Source of the DNA: Cognatishimia activa
GTDB taxonomy: Bacteria > Pseudomonadota > Alphaproteobacteria > Rhodobacterales > Rhodobacteraceae
Reading direction: 5' to 3'
Assembly: GCF_026016445.1 (NCBI RefSeq)
Contig: NZ_CP096147.1
Span: forward strand, 2,144,501-2,208,500
Length of the DNA stretch: 64,000 nt
This document shows, one piece after another, positions 44,370-54,882 of the stretch. A program made the translations under genes and the position numbers. The notes beneath the pieces are model-generated. The model worked only from the letters and a program-made list of their open reading frames with translations. It made no database searches and was not told the DNA's origin. The number at the start of each line of letters is the position of its first letter. Position 1 is the stretch's first letter.

Positions 44370-45926
44370 ATGGATAAGAACAGAGTCGTCATTTTTGACA
44401 CCACCCTGCGCGATGGCGAGCAATCCCCGGGCGCGACCATGACCCATGATGAAAAGCTCGAAATCGCAGAGATGTTGGATGATATGGGCGTTGACATCAT
44501 CGAAGCCGGTTTTCCGATTGCTTCTGAAGGTGATTTCCGTGCGGTCAGCGAGATCGCAAAACGTGCTAAAAACAGCCGCATCTGTGGTTTGGCGCGGGCG
44601 AATTTCGCCGATATCGACCGCTGCGCCGAAGCAATCAAACACGCAGAGCTGAACCGCATCCATACCTTTATCGGGACATCTCCGCTGCACCGGGCCATCC
44701 CGAACCTCACTATGGATGAGATGGCGGATAAAATTCATGAGACTGTGACTCACGCGCGCAACCTGACCGAAAACGTGCAATGGTCCCCGATGGATGCAAC
44801 CCGCACTGAATGGGACTACCTCTGCCGCGTGATCGAAATCGCCATCAAAGCAGGTGCCACAACGATCAACATCCCTGACACCGTTGGCTATACTGCACCA
44901 GCGGAATCAGCGGATCTGATCAAACGCCTGATTGAAACCGTACCGGGCGCGGATGAAGTCATTTTCGCAACCCACTGCCACAATGACCTCGGCATGGCGA
45001 CTGCGAACTCCTTGGCCGCAGTGGCTGGCGGTGCGCGCCAGATCGAATGTACCATCAATGGTCTCGGCGAACGCGCGGGTAACACAGCTTTGGAAGAAGT
45101 TGTGATGGCGATGAAAACTCGCAACGACATCATGCCTTGGCACACAGGCATCGACACGAAAAAGATCATGGCAATCTCGCGTCGCGTTTCCACCGTGTCA
45201 GGTTTCCTGGTCCAGCCAAACAAGGCCATCGTCGGCAAAAACGCTTTCGCGCATGAAAGCGGCATCCATCAGGATGGCATGCTGAAGAATCCAGAAAACT
45301 TCGAGATCATGCGTCCCGAAGACATCGGTCTGTCTGGCACCTCTCTGCCACTGGGCAAACACTCTGGTCGCGCCGCTCTGCGCGATAAGCTGGAGCAGCT
45401 GGGCTATGAGATTGGCGACAACCAATTGAAAGACGTGTTTGTGCGCTTCAAAGACCTCGCGGACCGCAAAAAGGAAGTCTTTGACGATGACCTGATCGCC
45501 CTGATGCGGACAGATGACGCCAATGACGTGCTGAAGTTGAAAACACTGCGCGTTGTCTGCGGCACGGGTGGGCCTGCGGACGCAACTCTGGTGATGGAGA
45601 TCGACGGCGAAGAAAAGACCGCAATTGAATCCGGAGACGGTCCTGTTGATGCGGCATTCAAAGCCATTCGGCAGCTGCACCCCAACAAAGCGCATCTGGA
45701 GCTTTATCAAGTGCACGCTGTCACAGCGGGTACCGACGCGCAGGCAACAGTCTCAGTTCGCCTGTCCGAGGATGGCAATGTTGCAACCGGGGAAAGTGCT
45801 GACACGGACACAGTTGTAGCCTCAGCCAAAGCCTATATCCACGCTTTGAACCGCCTGCTCGTAAGACGCGGCAAACTGGGCGACGGTGCCGATACGAAAG
45901 AAGTGTCTTACAAAGACCTCGCATAG
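44370..45926 (+). CDS. leuA: 2-isopropylmalate synthase
   Basis: A 518-residue enzyme that condenses acetyl-CoA with 2-oxoisovalerate, the first committed step of leucine synthesis. The N-terminal TIM barrel carries FDTTLRDGEQSPGATM and the metal-binding ATHCHNDLGMATAN; GERAGNTALEEVVMA and AFAHESGIHQDGML follow. The C-terminal LeuA regulatory domain (about residues 370-510) mediates leucine feedback inhibition. So leucine should act at two levels, on the enzyme and on the leader RNA. GAGGATAAAGACA precedes the ATG; a terminator follows. Confidence 0.97.
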   Translation: MDKNRVVIFDTTLRDGEQSPGATMTHDEKLEIAEMLDDMGVDIIEAGFPIASEGDFRAVSEIAKRAKNSRICGLARANFADIDRCAEAIKHAELNRIHTFIGTSPLHRAIPNLTMDEMADKIHETVTHARNLTENVQWSPMDATRTEWDYLCRVIEIAIKAGATTINIPDTVGYTAPAESADLIKRLIETVPGADEVIFATHCHNDLGMATANSLAAVAGGARQIECTINGLGERAGNTALEEVVMAMKTRNDIMPWHTGIDTKKIMAISRRVSTVSGFLVQPNKAIVGKNAFAHESGIHQDGMLKNPENFEIMRPEDIGLSGTSLPLGKHSGRAALRDKLEQLGYEIGDNQLKDVFVRFKDLADRKKEVFDDDLIALMRTDDANDVLKLKTLRVVCGTGGPADATLVMEIDGEEKTAIESGDGPVDAAFKAIRQLHPNKAHLELYQVHAVTAGTDAQATVSVRLSEDGNVATGESADTDTVVASAKAYIHALNRLLVRRGKLGDGADTKEVSYKDLA

Positions 45927-45933
45927 GGTAAGT

Positions 45934-45956
45934 GCGGGCCTAAGGGCCCGCTTTTT
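45934..45956 (+). terminator. Terminator after leuA
   Basis: GCGGGCC and GGCCCGC form a 7-bp GC stem around TAAG followed by TTTTT. Confidence 0.9.
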
Positions 45957-45985
45957 CTCTTTGCTAAAATACCTTGGGGGAGAGG
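45957..45985. repeat. Dispersed intergenic repeat, copy 3
   Basis: CTCTTTGCTAAAATACCTTG followed by GGGGAGAGG directly after the leuA terminator. It matches the TTTGC-AAAATAC core of copy 2 and, inverted, copy 1. Confidence 0.45.
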
Positions 45986-46059
45986 TCGCGTTTTTAAGAA
46001 TGCGACCGAGGTGGCAGCGCCGCCCCCTCAAACCGAACCCGCAAGGCGCAGCTCCATCG

Positions 46060-46836
46060 CTAGGTAGAAAAGAGTTTGCTCAGACGCTTGGCTTCGTCAT
46101 GCAATCCATAAGGTGCGTTCACAATGAACATGCCTGATCCAATCATGCGATGCCCCTCCCGTGCTGCTGGAAAACGAACTTCATGGCGCAGGGTCTTTGG
46201 AAGGTTTTGGAATTCCAGCGCCGTTAGCATCTGGAGATGCGTTTGGTCTTTCAAAATAGGATACCAAAGCGCGATCACACCGACATTCCACTTGCGGTGA
46301 AGTTTCGCGATTTGCTTTGGGATCAGATCGTAATCCGTTTTCAATTCGTAGCTTGGGTCGATCAGCAAGAGCCCTCGCCGTGGTGTCGGAGGGCACACGG
46401 CCTGCGCCATTTCAAACCCGTCGCGGCGGTGAATTTTCGCGTCAAACATCACCATCGCATCTTCAAGCGCATCCCCTTCGCGCGGGTGCAACTCCGCAAG
46501 ATGCATCTTATCGCCAGCCCGCAACAATTGCGCGGCCAGTAAGGGGGATCCGCCATAGGCTTGCTCTCCGAAACCGTCCCGCACGGCTTTCAGCGCGCGT
46601 CGGAAAGGGTGGTCGACGTCGAACCAATCCTCCGCAATGCCAATCCCGGCCTCTGCTTCGCCAGTTTTTACCGCCTCAGGGGCTTCAAGATCGTAGAGAC
46701 CGCGCCCCGAGTGAGTCTCCAGATAACTCATCGGCTTGGGCTTTTGCCCCATGTAGTCAAGCATAGCGCACAACAGGGCATGTTTCTGCACATCTGCCAG
46801 ATTGCCCGCGTGGTAAATGTGCTGATAACTAAGCAT
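46060..46836 (-). CDS. rlmJ: 23S rRNA (adenine(2030)-N6)-methyltransferase RlmJ
   Basis: A 258-residue methyltransferase whose start MLSYQHIYHAGNLADVQKH and YLETHSGRGLYDL match E. coli RlmJ closely. It should methylate A2030 of 23S rRNA with SAM. The catalytic motif, DPPY in E. coli, reads DPSYE here (LLLIDPSYE). GVIALWYPILK and GSGMFIVNAPYGL complete the family pattern. I start at 46836, which gives the conserved MLSYQH opening; the longer frame adds 22 unrelated residues. Confidence 0.9.
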   Translation of the reverse strand: MLSYQHIYHAGNLADVQKHALLCAMLDYMGQKPKPMSYLETHSGRGLYDLEAPEAVKTGEAEAGIGIAEDWFDVDHPFRRALKAVRDGFGEQAYGGSPLLAAQLLRAGDKMHLAELHPREGDALEDAMVMFDAKIHRRDGFEMAQAVCPPTPRRGLLLIDPSYELKTDYDLIPKQIAKLHRKWNVGVIALWYPILKDQTHLQMLTALEFQNLPKTLRHEVRFPAAREGHRMIGSGMFIVNAPYGLHDEAKRLSKLFST

Positions 46837-46997
46837 AAATGTGCCCTTTGACCCGTGATCAGCGCTCTTTAGCGCAGTTTGCCCGATCAGGACAGCCGCC
46901 AAATGCCAAGCCGCTTTCGGCAGGGGCGCATTATCCGGCGGAATAACGCTGATTTACGCCCGCGCGCCCTTTCCCAAGCCCAGCCCCAGCCCTATAA

Positions 46998-48104
<1,107 letters not shown>

Positions 48105-48180
48105 TCACGCGCAAACCTCTTGGCAGGTGCCCCTGCACCGCCATATTCTTTTGCAGGCACTGTTCTGAACCGGAGGACGT

Positions 48181-49083
48181 ATGGCCCGAGACAGGACGCA
48201 AGGCGAAGACTATGTCGCCCCACTCAAGAGGCTCTTTGCGGGCCTCATTGTGGCGTGCCTGCTGGGAATTTTCCTTCTCTGGCGAATAGATAGCCCGCGT
48301 GTAGAGCAATTCCGAGCCTCGCTTGTTGATCGGTTTGTGCCATCCTTTGAGTGGGCCATGGCACCAGTCACCGGCACGATCAACCTCTTCCGCGATTTCC
48401 AAAGCTATCAACGCGTAGTGGAGCAAAACAAAGAATTGCGCCGCGAACTGCAGCAAATGAAAGCCTGGAAAGAAGCCGCATTGCAGCTGGAACAGGAAAA
48501 CGCGCGGCTGCTAGATCTGAACAATGTGCGGCTCGACCCGCGCCTGACCTACATCACTGGTGTGGTGCTTGCTGACAGTGGCTCGCCCTTCCGCCAGTCT
48601 GTGCTTCTGAACATCGGTGGCCGCGATGGCGTCGTCGACGGATGGGCCGCAATGGATGGCATTGGCCTGGTCGGACGAATTTCAGGCACCGGAGAAACGA
48701 CAAGTCGTGTCATCCTTTTGACCGATGCCTCTTCACGTATCCCAGCCACAATCCAGCCGTCAGGTCAGAACGCTCTGATCGTCGGAGACAATACACTGTC
48801 ACCACAAATCGACTTTGTGGAACATAGCGACCAAGTTCGACCCGGAGATCGCGTAATTTCGTCTGGGGATGGCGGAGTTTTCCCGGCTGGCCTTCTGATT
48901 GGGCGTGTGGCATCTGATCCGGGTGGGCGTCTGCGCGTGCGATTGGCTGCTGACTATGAGCGTCTGGAATTCCTGCGCGTCCTCAGAGACCACGGCAAAG
49001 AGGCCGTTGGTGAGACCGGTGATCTTATTGTACCGGAGGGTGACCTTCAGAGCGATCTTCTGCTGGAGGATCGCAATGGCTGA
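48181..49083 (+). CDS. mreC: Rod shape-determining protein MreC
   Basis: A 300-residue bitopic protein with one N-terminal membrane helix (FAGLIVACLLGIFLLW, about residues 20-36), a periplasmic coiled coil (about 75-115, ELRRELQQMKAWKEAALQLEQEN) and the MreC beta domain. It activates PBP2 and links MreB to wall synthesis. CCGGAGGACGT precedes the ATG. Its stop overlaps the mreD start by 8 bases. Confidence 0.94.
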   Translation: MARDRTQGEDYVAPLKRLFAGLIVACLLGIFLLWRIDSPRVEQFRASLVDRFVPSFEWAMAPVTGTINLFRDFQSYQRVVEQNKELRRELQQMKAWKEAALQLEQENARLLDLNNVRLDPRLTYITGVVLADSGSPFRQSVLLNIGGRDGVVDGWAAMDGIGLVGRISGTGETTSRVILLTDASSRIPATIQPSGQNALIVGDNTLSPQIDFVEHSDQVRPGDRVISSGDGGVFPAGLLIGRVASDPGGRLRVRLAADYERLEFLRVLRDHGKEAVGETGDLIVPEGDLQSDLLLEDRNG

Positions 49084-49603
49084 GACCAACAGCGCCAAAC
49101 CCTGGATCATGCGTGGCACCTTTGCAGCATTGGCCATAGGCTTATTGTTTTGGTCTCTACTGCCATTGAACACGGTTCCTAGAAATTGGACGGGACCAGA
49201 TCTCCTGATGGTGCTTACAATGGTTTGGGTATTGCGGCGCCCGGACTATGCACCTGCTTTTTTGATTGCAGCGGTTATTTTACTTGCCGATTTTTTGCTT
49301 GGTCGCCCCCCCGGATTGCTAGCCGCAATAACCGTCTTTGTCTGCGATAACCTGCGCCGCCGCGCTATGAACCGTTCCGAGATGGTCTTCTCCGTGGAAT
49401 GGCTCACAGCAGCCGCTGCCTTGACCGTAATTGCGGTTGCCAATCGCCTGTTGACTGCGGTTTTCATATTAGAGCAAGCGCCCCTCACTCTGACCCTTGT
49501 TCAATTGGTTGCGAGCATATTGGTTTACCCTCTTGTCGCAGGCTTTTGTTCGTTGATTTTGGGTGTACGCCAAACCCGGTTCCGCGAAGGTGATCCAACA
49601 TGA
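49076..49603 (+). CDS. mreD: Rod shape-determining protein MreD
   Basis: A 175-residue polytopic membrane protein with about five hydrophobic segments, as expected of MreD, which partners MreC in the elongasome. The start is the ATG at 49076 (MAETNSAKPW) behind GGAGGATCGCA, overlapping mreC. Its end overlaps the mrdA start by 4 bases. The sequence is poorly conserved across the family, so position supports the call more than motif does. Confidence 0.88.
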   Translation: MAETNSAKPWIMRGTFAALAIGLLFWSLLPLNTVPRNWTGPDLLMVLTMVWVLRRPDYAPAFLIAAVILLADFLLGRPPGLLAAITVFVCDNLRRRAMNRSEMVFSVEWLTAAAALTVIAVANRLLTAVFILEQAPLTLTLVQLVASILVYPLVAGFCSLILGVRQTRFREGDPT

Positions 49604-51546
49604 GACGCACTGAGGCCGAAAACGCAGCGAATTATAGCCGCCTGACGCGCCGCGCCATGTTGCTCGGAGGTGCGCAACTCGGGTTCATGGGTATTCTCGG
49701 CCTACGTATGCGCCACCTGCAAGTCGATCAAGCCGACGAATTCCGCCTCTTGGCAGAAGAAAACCGCATCAATATCCGTTTGATCCCCCCAGCAAGGGGT
49801 GAAATTTTTGACCGCAACGGTGTGATCATCGCAGCCAATGAACCAAGCTACCGGATTTCCATTGTGCGCGAGGATGCCGACAATGTGGAAGAAGTCATCG
49901 CCCGGCTTTCAAATCTGATCGAACTGGATGACACGGCGCTCAATCGCGCGATGACCGAGATGAAACGCACGGCCCCATTCTTGCCTGTGACCGTGGCGGA
50001 ACGGATCAGTTGGGAAGAGATGTCGCGGGTCGCCGTAAATGCGCCTGCTTTGCCCGGTGTGACACCGGAGGTGGGCCTATCCCGGCTTTATCCTCATGGC
50101 CCGGACTTCGCGCATGTGATTGGCTACGTTGGCCCTGTTTCAGACTACGATCTGTCTAAGATCGAAGACCCAGACCAATTGCTTCTGATCCCACGGTTCC
50201 AAATCGGCAAAGTGGGACTGGAAGCCAAACGCGAAGAAAAGCTGCGTGGTGCTGCGGGCACCAAGCGCGTTGAGGTGAATGCCTTTGGTCGTGTCATGCG
50301 CGAGCTGGACCGGCGCGAAGGCCAGGCCGGAGACGACCTTCAACTGACGGTCGATCAGCCGTTGCAAACCTATGTCCAGGCGCGTCTCGGCGATGAAAGC
50401 GCAGCCGCCGTTGTGATGGATTGCAAAACCGGCGAGATCTTGGCGATCAACTCTGCCCCTAGTTTTGATCCCAACTTGTTTGTGCGGGGGATCTCGGTCG
50501 CGGACTATTCAGAGCTTACCGAAAACGATCATCGCCCATTGGCCACGAAGTCCGTTCAAGGCACCTACCCACCCGGTTCAACATTCAAAATGATCGTGGC
50601 ATTGGCTGCCCTCAAAGAGGGTATTGTTGATAGTAAAAGCACTTACTATTGCCCCGGACATCTGCAGGTATCCAATCGCCGTTTCCATTGCTGGAAACGC
50701 GGGGGTCACGGCCATATGAACCTTGAAACCGCCCTGCGAGAGAGTTGTGACGTCTACTTCTATGAGCTCGCTTTGGAAGTCGGGATCGAAAAGATCACCG
50801 AAATGGCCAATCGGTTCGGGCTAGGTGTGAAACACGGCATTCCGATGTCAGCCGTTGCGACGGGCCTCACGCCGACGAAGGCTTGGAAAGCACGCAACCG
50901 GGACAGCCAATGGGTGGTGGGCGATACGGTCAATGCCTCCATCGGACAGGGCTTTGTGTTGGCCTCACCGCTACAGCTGGCGGTCATGGGCGCACGGTTG
51001 GCCTCTGGCAAAGCTGTTGAGCCAATCCTGGTGAAATCCATCAACGGGATCGATCAGACTGTCCCAGCCGAAGACGTGCCAGATATCGACGTGAACCCCA
51101 ACCATCTGCGCATGGTGCAACAGGCGATGTATGCGGTCTCTAATCACCGCAAAGGCACGGCCTGTAGCCAACGCATTATCAAAGACGAATTTAGACTAGC
51201 CGGTAAAACTGGCACAAGTCAGGTGCGCAACATCACTGCTGCAGAGCGTCGCGCCGGGGTGATCCGCAACGAGGACCTGCCATGGGAACGTCGCGACCAT
51301 GGTTTGTTTGTAAACTTTGCACCCTATGACGACCCGCAAATTGCGGTGGCAGTTGTGGTTGAGCATGGTGGTGGCTCAAAGGCGGCGACACCTATTGCGC
51401 GCGACATCACCTTGCAGGCGCTTTACAAAGGCGACCCTCCGCTTGATGCCTATCCAAGCAAAGACCGGAACCGCATCAAATCTCAGCAGGAACGCCTGCG
51501 CCGAGAGTACCCTGCGCTACGAAATGACGGGCGAGATCGCGTATGA
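49600..51546 (+). CDS. mrdA: Penicillin-binding protein 2 (elongation transpeptidase)
   Basis: A 648-residue class B PBP. It has a single N-terminal membrane anchor (about residues 20-40), a dimerisation/pedestal region (ARGEIFDRNGVIIAANEP) and a transpeptidase domain with STFK (Ser327), SCD (Ser382) and KTGT (Lys536). It cross-links peptidoglycan during elongation with RodA and is the target of mecillinam-type beta-lactams. It overlaps mreD and rodA by 4 bases each. Confidence 0.97.
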   Translation: MRRTEAENAANYSRLTRRAMLLGGAQLGFMGILGLRMRHLQVDQADEFRLLAEENRINIRLIPPARGEIFDRNGVIIAANEPSYRISIVREDADNVEEVIARLSNLIELDDTALNRAMTEMKRTAPFLPVTVAERISWEEMSRVAVNAPALPGVTPEVGLSRLYPHGPDFAHVIGYVGPVSDYDLSKIEDPDQLLLIPRFQIGKVGLEAKREEKLRGAAGTKRVEVNAFGRVMRELDRREGQAGDDLQLTVDQPLQTYVQARLGDESAAAVVMDCKTGEILAINSAPSFDPNLFVRGISVADYSELTENDHRPLATKSVQGTYPPGSTFKMIVALAALKEGIVDSKSTYYCPGHLQVSNRRFHCWKRGGHGHMNLETALRESCDVYFYELALEVGIEKITEMANRFGLGVKHGIPMSAVATGLTPTKAWKARNRDSQWVVGDTVNASIGQGFVLASPLQLAVMGARLASGKAVEPILVKSINGIDQTVPAEDVPDIDVNPNHLRMVQQAMYAVSNHRKGTACSQRIIKDEFRLAGKTGTSQVRNITAAERRAGVIRNEDLPWERRDHGLFVNFAPYDDPQIAVAVVVEHGGGSKAATPIARDITLQALYKGDPPLDAYPSKDRNRIKSQQERLRREYPALRNDGRDRV

Positions 51547-52682
51547 GCTATCTTGAGTATTCCGTTAAAACAGTCCCATCCGGCCTAAGTAAAATCTTGC
51601 ATTTAAACTGGGCCCTGGTGGTTTTGTTGATGGCTGTCTCGAGTGTTGGTTTTTTGATGCTCTATTCCGTTGCCGGTGGGTCATATGCCCCCTGGGCCGA
51701 GGCCCAGATGAAACGCTTTATCATGGGGCTTGTCCTAATGTTTGGCATCGCTATGGTGCCCATTTGGTTTTGGCGCAACGTGTCAGGCGTTCTCTATGCT
51801 GGCTCCCTGATCCTGCTCGTACTGGTCGAGTTCATGGGCACAGAACAAAAAGGGGCCCAGCGCTGGATTGACCTTGGTTTCATGCGCCTTCAGCCCTCGG
51901 AGCTTATGAAGATTACCTTGGTGATGTTCTTGGCGGCCTACTATGATTGGCTTCCAGCGAAGAAAACATCACGCCCATTTTGGATCGCGCTTCCGCTTGC
52001 CATTATTCTTGTGCCCACATTCCTCGTCTTTCAACAGCCAGACTTGGGCACCTCTTTGCTGTTGATGATGGGTGGCGCGGTCGTGGTCTTCATTGCAGGT
52101 GTCCATTGGGGCTACTTCGCGGCTGTCTTTGCAAGCGGCTTTGGATTGATCTTCGCAGTTTTGCATTCGCGAGACAAAAGCTGGCAATTGCTCAACGCCT
52201 ATCAATATCGGCGGATCGACACCTTCCTGGACCCGTCAAAAGATCCTCTAGGGGCTGGCTACCATATCACTCAATCCAAAATCGCCTTGGGATCTGGTGG
52301 ATGGACGGGACGCGGTTATATGCAAGGCACGCAAAGTCGTTTGAACTTCCTGCCTGAAAAACACACAGACTTTATTTTCACGACGCTCGCCGAAGAATTT
52401 GGCTTCCTCGGAGCCTTCTCTTTGCTCTGCCTCTATGCGCTGATCATCATCTTCTGTGTGGTCTCAGCTTTGCAGAACAAAGACCGGTTCTCTTCACTTC
52501 TGATCATGGGCATCGCAGGCACGTTTTTCCTGTTCTTTGCAGTGAACATGTCGATGGTTATGGGGATGGCTCCGGTGGTGGGCGTGCCACTTCCGCTGGT
52601 GAGCTACGGTGGGTCAGCCATGCTCGTCCTGATGGTGGCCTTTGGCATGGTGCAAAGCGCCCATGTGCACCGCCCGCGTTAA
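51543..52682 (+). CDS. rodA: Rod shape-determining glycosyltransferase RodA
   Basis: A 379-residue SEDS-family glycosyltransferase with about ten membrane helices. It polymerises lipid II as partner of PBP2. Typical segments are GAQRWIDLGFMRLQPSELMK, QQPDLGTSLL, LNFLPEKHTDFIFTTLAEEFGF and VGVPLPLVSYGGSAM. It is the last gene of the shape operon and overlaps mrdA by 4 bases. Confidence 0.96.
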   Translation: MSYLEYSVKTVPSGLSKILHLNWALVVLLMAVSSVGFLMLYSVAGGSYAPWAEAQMKRFIMGLVLMFGIAMVPIWFWRNVSGVLYAGSLILLVLVEFMGTEQKGAQRWIDLGFMRLQPSELMKITLVMFLAAYYDWLPAKKTSRPFWIALPLAIILVPTFLVFQQPDLGTSLLLMMGGAVVVFIAGVHWGYFAAVFASGFGLIFAVLHSRDKSWQLLNAYQYRRIDTFLDPSKDPLGAGYHITQSKIALGSGGWTGRGYMQGTQSRLNFLPEKHTDFIFTTLAEEFGFLGAFSLLCLYALIIIFCVVSALQNKDRFSSLLIMGIAGTFFLFFAVNMSMVMGMAPVVGVPLPLVSYGGSAMLVLMVAFGMVQSAHVHRPR

Positions 52683-52706
52683 TCCACTCTCAAAACTGGA
52701 GCGTAC

Positions 52707-53117
52707 ATGAGTGCTTTTCATCTTGCCATTCACGTGACCCATCTGGACAAAGCAAGAGACTTTTATGGGAAAGTACTTGGCTGTAAAGAAGGTCGCTCGA
52801 CCGAGACCTGGGTCGACTTCGACTTCTTCGGGCATCAATTGTCGCTGCACCTCGGTGCCCCATTCCCGGTGGCAAAAACTGGTATTGTCGGAGAGCATAG
52901 TGTGCCCATGCCGCATTTTGGCGTGGTGCTGCCGATGGAGAAATGGAATGCATTGGCCGAACACCTGACGTCGCTCGGAATGGAGTTTGAACTGCCGCCG
53001 CAAATTCGTTTTGAAGGCAAAGCGGGTGAGCAAGCGACCATGTTCTTTCATGACCCATCAGGCAACCCGATTGAGATCAAAGGCTTTCAAGACCAAAGCG
53101 GGGTTTTTGCGTCATGA
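52707..53117 (+). CDS. VOC family protein (glyoxalase-like)
   Basis: A 136-residue single-chain VOC fold. It opens with FHLAIHVTHLDKARDFYGKVLG, has a central HQLSLHLG strand, and ends FHDPSGNPIEIKGF with a conserved Glu. The metal-binding positions look present (His near 6, His about 50, Glu near the end), which suggests a glyoxalase, dioxygenase or isomerase-like activity with unknown substrate. GGAGCGTAC precedes the ATG. It overlaps ghrA by 4 bases and is probably co-translated with it. Confidence 0.82.
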   Translation: MSAFHLAIHVTHLDKARDFYGKVLGCKEGRSTETWVDFDFFGHQLSLHLGAPFPVAKTGIVGEHSVPMPHFGVVLPMEKWNALAEHLTSLGMEFELPPQIRFEGKAGEQATMFFHDPSGNPIEIKGFQDQSGVFAS

Positions 53118-54043
53118 TCAACGTTTTGTTTGCAGCCTCTGACGCAAATTGGACAACCTATCAGGGTTCCCTGATGAAAAGCTTCGACGTCTTGGGGCTT
53201 AAGGTCAATTTGCAACGGGAGATGGATGCAAAATTAGTCGACTATATCGTCTACGCACCAAGCAGTGAGCTGCAGGATTTCACGCCGTTTACGAACTGCA
53301 AGGCGGTGCTCAGCCTGTGGGCTGGGGTCGAGAAGATTGTGGGTAATGAAACTCTGACGCAAACGCTTTGCCGGATGGTTGATCCCGGCCTCACTCAGGG
53401 CATGGTCGAGTGGGTGACGGGCCATACTCTGCGCTACCACTTGGATATCGATGCCAATCTACAAGCGCAGAATGGAGACTGGGTACCTGTGGTTCCTCCA
53501 CTGGCTTCCGAACGGAAAGTCGCGGTTCTTGGACTTGGAGAATTGGGGCAAACCTGCGCTAAGACTCTCAGCGCACTTGGCTTCAACGTCGTTGGCTGGT
53601 CACGTCGGCCGAAAGAGATAGATCGCATCCCATGTTATTCGGGGAATGACGGCCTTGTGCAGGCGATTTCGCAGTCTGAGATCATCGTTCTCCTCCTTCC
53701 GAATACGCCCGAAACAGAAAACACGCTGAATGCATCGACGATCAATATGCTGCCCAGAGGCGCTCGGATCATCAATCCCGGACGCGGGACACTGATTGAC
53801 GATGACGCGCTTTTGGATGCGCTTAACTCAGGCCAGATCGGTCATGCAACACTGGATGTTTTTCGAGTGGAACCATTGCCCGCTGACCACCCCTACTGGG
53901 CGCATCCAAATGTGACTGTCACACCGCATATCGCGGCGGAAACACGTGCCAGTACCGCGTCACAAGTGATTGCCGAGAACATCCGTCGGGGTGAAGTTGG
54001 TGAGCCGCTTTTGTATCAGGTCGATCGTGAGACCGGCTATTAG
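53114..54043 (+). CDS. ghrA: Glyoxylate/hydroxypyruvate reductase A
   Basis: A 309-residue D-2-hydroxyacid dehydrogenase. The Rossmann motif is LGLGELGQTCAKTL, the substrate Arg is in INPGRGTLIDDDAL, and the catalytic Glu and His are in LDVFRVEPLPADHPYWAHPNV and TPHIAAET. Length and sequence match GhrA (YcdW), which reduces glyoxylate to glycolate with NADPH. The start overlaps the VOC gene. It converges on the sseB-like gene; a small AGGCT/AGCCT hairpin (54069-54080) lies between the stops. Confidence 0.9.
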   Translation: MINVLFAASDANWTTYQGSLMKSFDVLGLKVNLQREMDAKLVDYIVYAPSSELQDFTPFTNCKAVLSLWAGVEKIVGNETLTQTLCRMVDPGLTQGMVEWVTGHTLRYHLDIDANLQAQNGDWVPVVPPLASERKVAVLGLGELGQTCAKTLSALGFNVVGWSRRPKEIDRIPCYSGNDGLVQAISQSEIIVLLLPNTPETENTLNASTINMLPRGARIINPGRGTLIDDDALLDALNSGQIGHATLDVFRVEPLPADHPYWAHPNVTVTPHIAAETRASTASQVIAENIRRGEVGEPLLYQVDRETGY

Positions 54044-54084
54044 GGGTTTAACTCCAAAGTGAAGCGAAAGGCTGAAGCCTCAAA

Positions 54085-54882
54085 CTATCGCAGCTTTGGC
54101 GGCTTTTCTGGATCGCTTCCCGGTGCGACTTGCACGTATTCTTGAGGCTCCTCCGGCTCTGGTAAATCAAAGCGCAATCCCACTTTGGCCAGCTGTGCGG
54201 CAATCGGGTCATTCTTGGAAAAGAACCCAACATCAAGCGCGCCAGCATCGATACCGGAAAAAGTCAGCGCTTCGGATACCGCCTTAGCCAATGCGCCTTC
54301 AGCGTCAGGAAGTGCGCCGACGAACCCCAACAGATGCGAACGGACGCCGTTTTCCTGAACTGTGCCTACCAGATATGCCCATTGCGCCAAACCAATCGCT
54401 GTGGACAGTTTCGCATCTAGCGACGAGATCAATGTTTCCGGCAAACCGGACGGTGGGGTAAATTCTGCAAGTTTCGCTTCCACCTCATCCGGCGCGTTGC
54501 CAAGCGTTTCCACAAGCCATGCCATCGCATCTGCAGGAATGAGGATCGACGATGGTGCGACTTCCAAATTAACGCCCATGCCAATGCCAGCGGGCGCAAG
54601 CATGTCGGCAATCACCCGGCCTGAAAGCGCTGCATAGGGTGCGGGTTTTCCAACAAACTCTGCGAGCCGTTCCACCGTGTCAAACACCAGCACAAAGGAC
54701 GCGTCCTGTACCTCAAAGACTTCTGGTGAAATCCGGTTACTTTCTGGCTCTTTCTCAAGCAACAGAAACAGCTCTGCATCAGCCAGTCGTTCGTAGAACT
54801 TCAAGCGCGCATTGTCGTCAGTTGGGTTTGCTTCCATCACCGCATGGGTGAGGTCAATTGGGGTCTGGTCGATATTGGTCAC
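54085..54882 (-). CDS. SseB family protein
   Basis: A 265-residue cytoplasmic protein of the SseB family, which contains the conserved LKFYERLADAELFLLL and FVLVFDTVERLAEF segments in the N-terminal domain. The family name comes from E. coli SseB (serine-sensitivity enhancing), whose molecular role is poorly known. No signal peptide or enzymatic motif is visible. Its start overlaps the stop of the uracil-DNA glycosylase gene by 4 bases. Confidence 0.8.
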   Translation of the reverse strand: MTNIDQTPIDLTHAVMEANPTDDNARLKFYERLADAELFLLLEKEPESNRISPEVFEVQDASFVLVFDTVERLAEFVGKPAPYAALSGRVIADMLAPAGIGMGVNLEVAPSSILIPADAMAWLVETLGNAPDEVEAKLAEFTPPSGLPETLISSLDAKLSTAIGLAQWAYLVGTVQENGVRSHLLGFVGALPDAEGALAKAVSEALTFSGIDAGALDVGFFSKNDPIAAQLAKVGLRFDLPEPEEPQEYVQVAPGSDPEKPPKLR

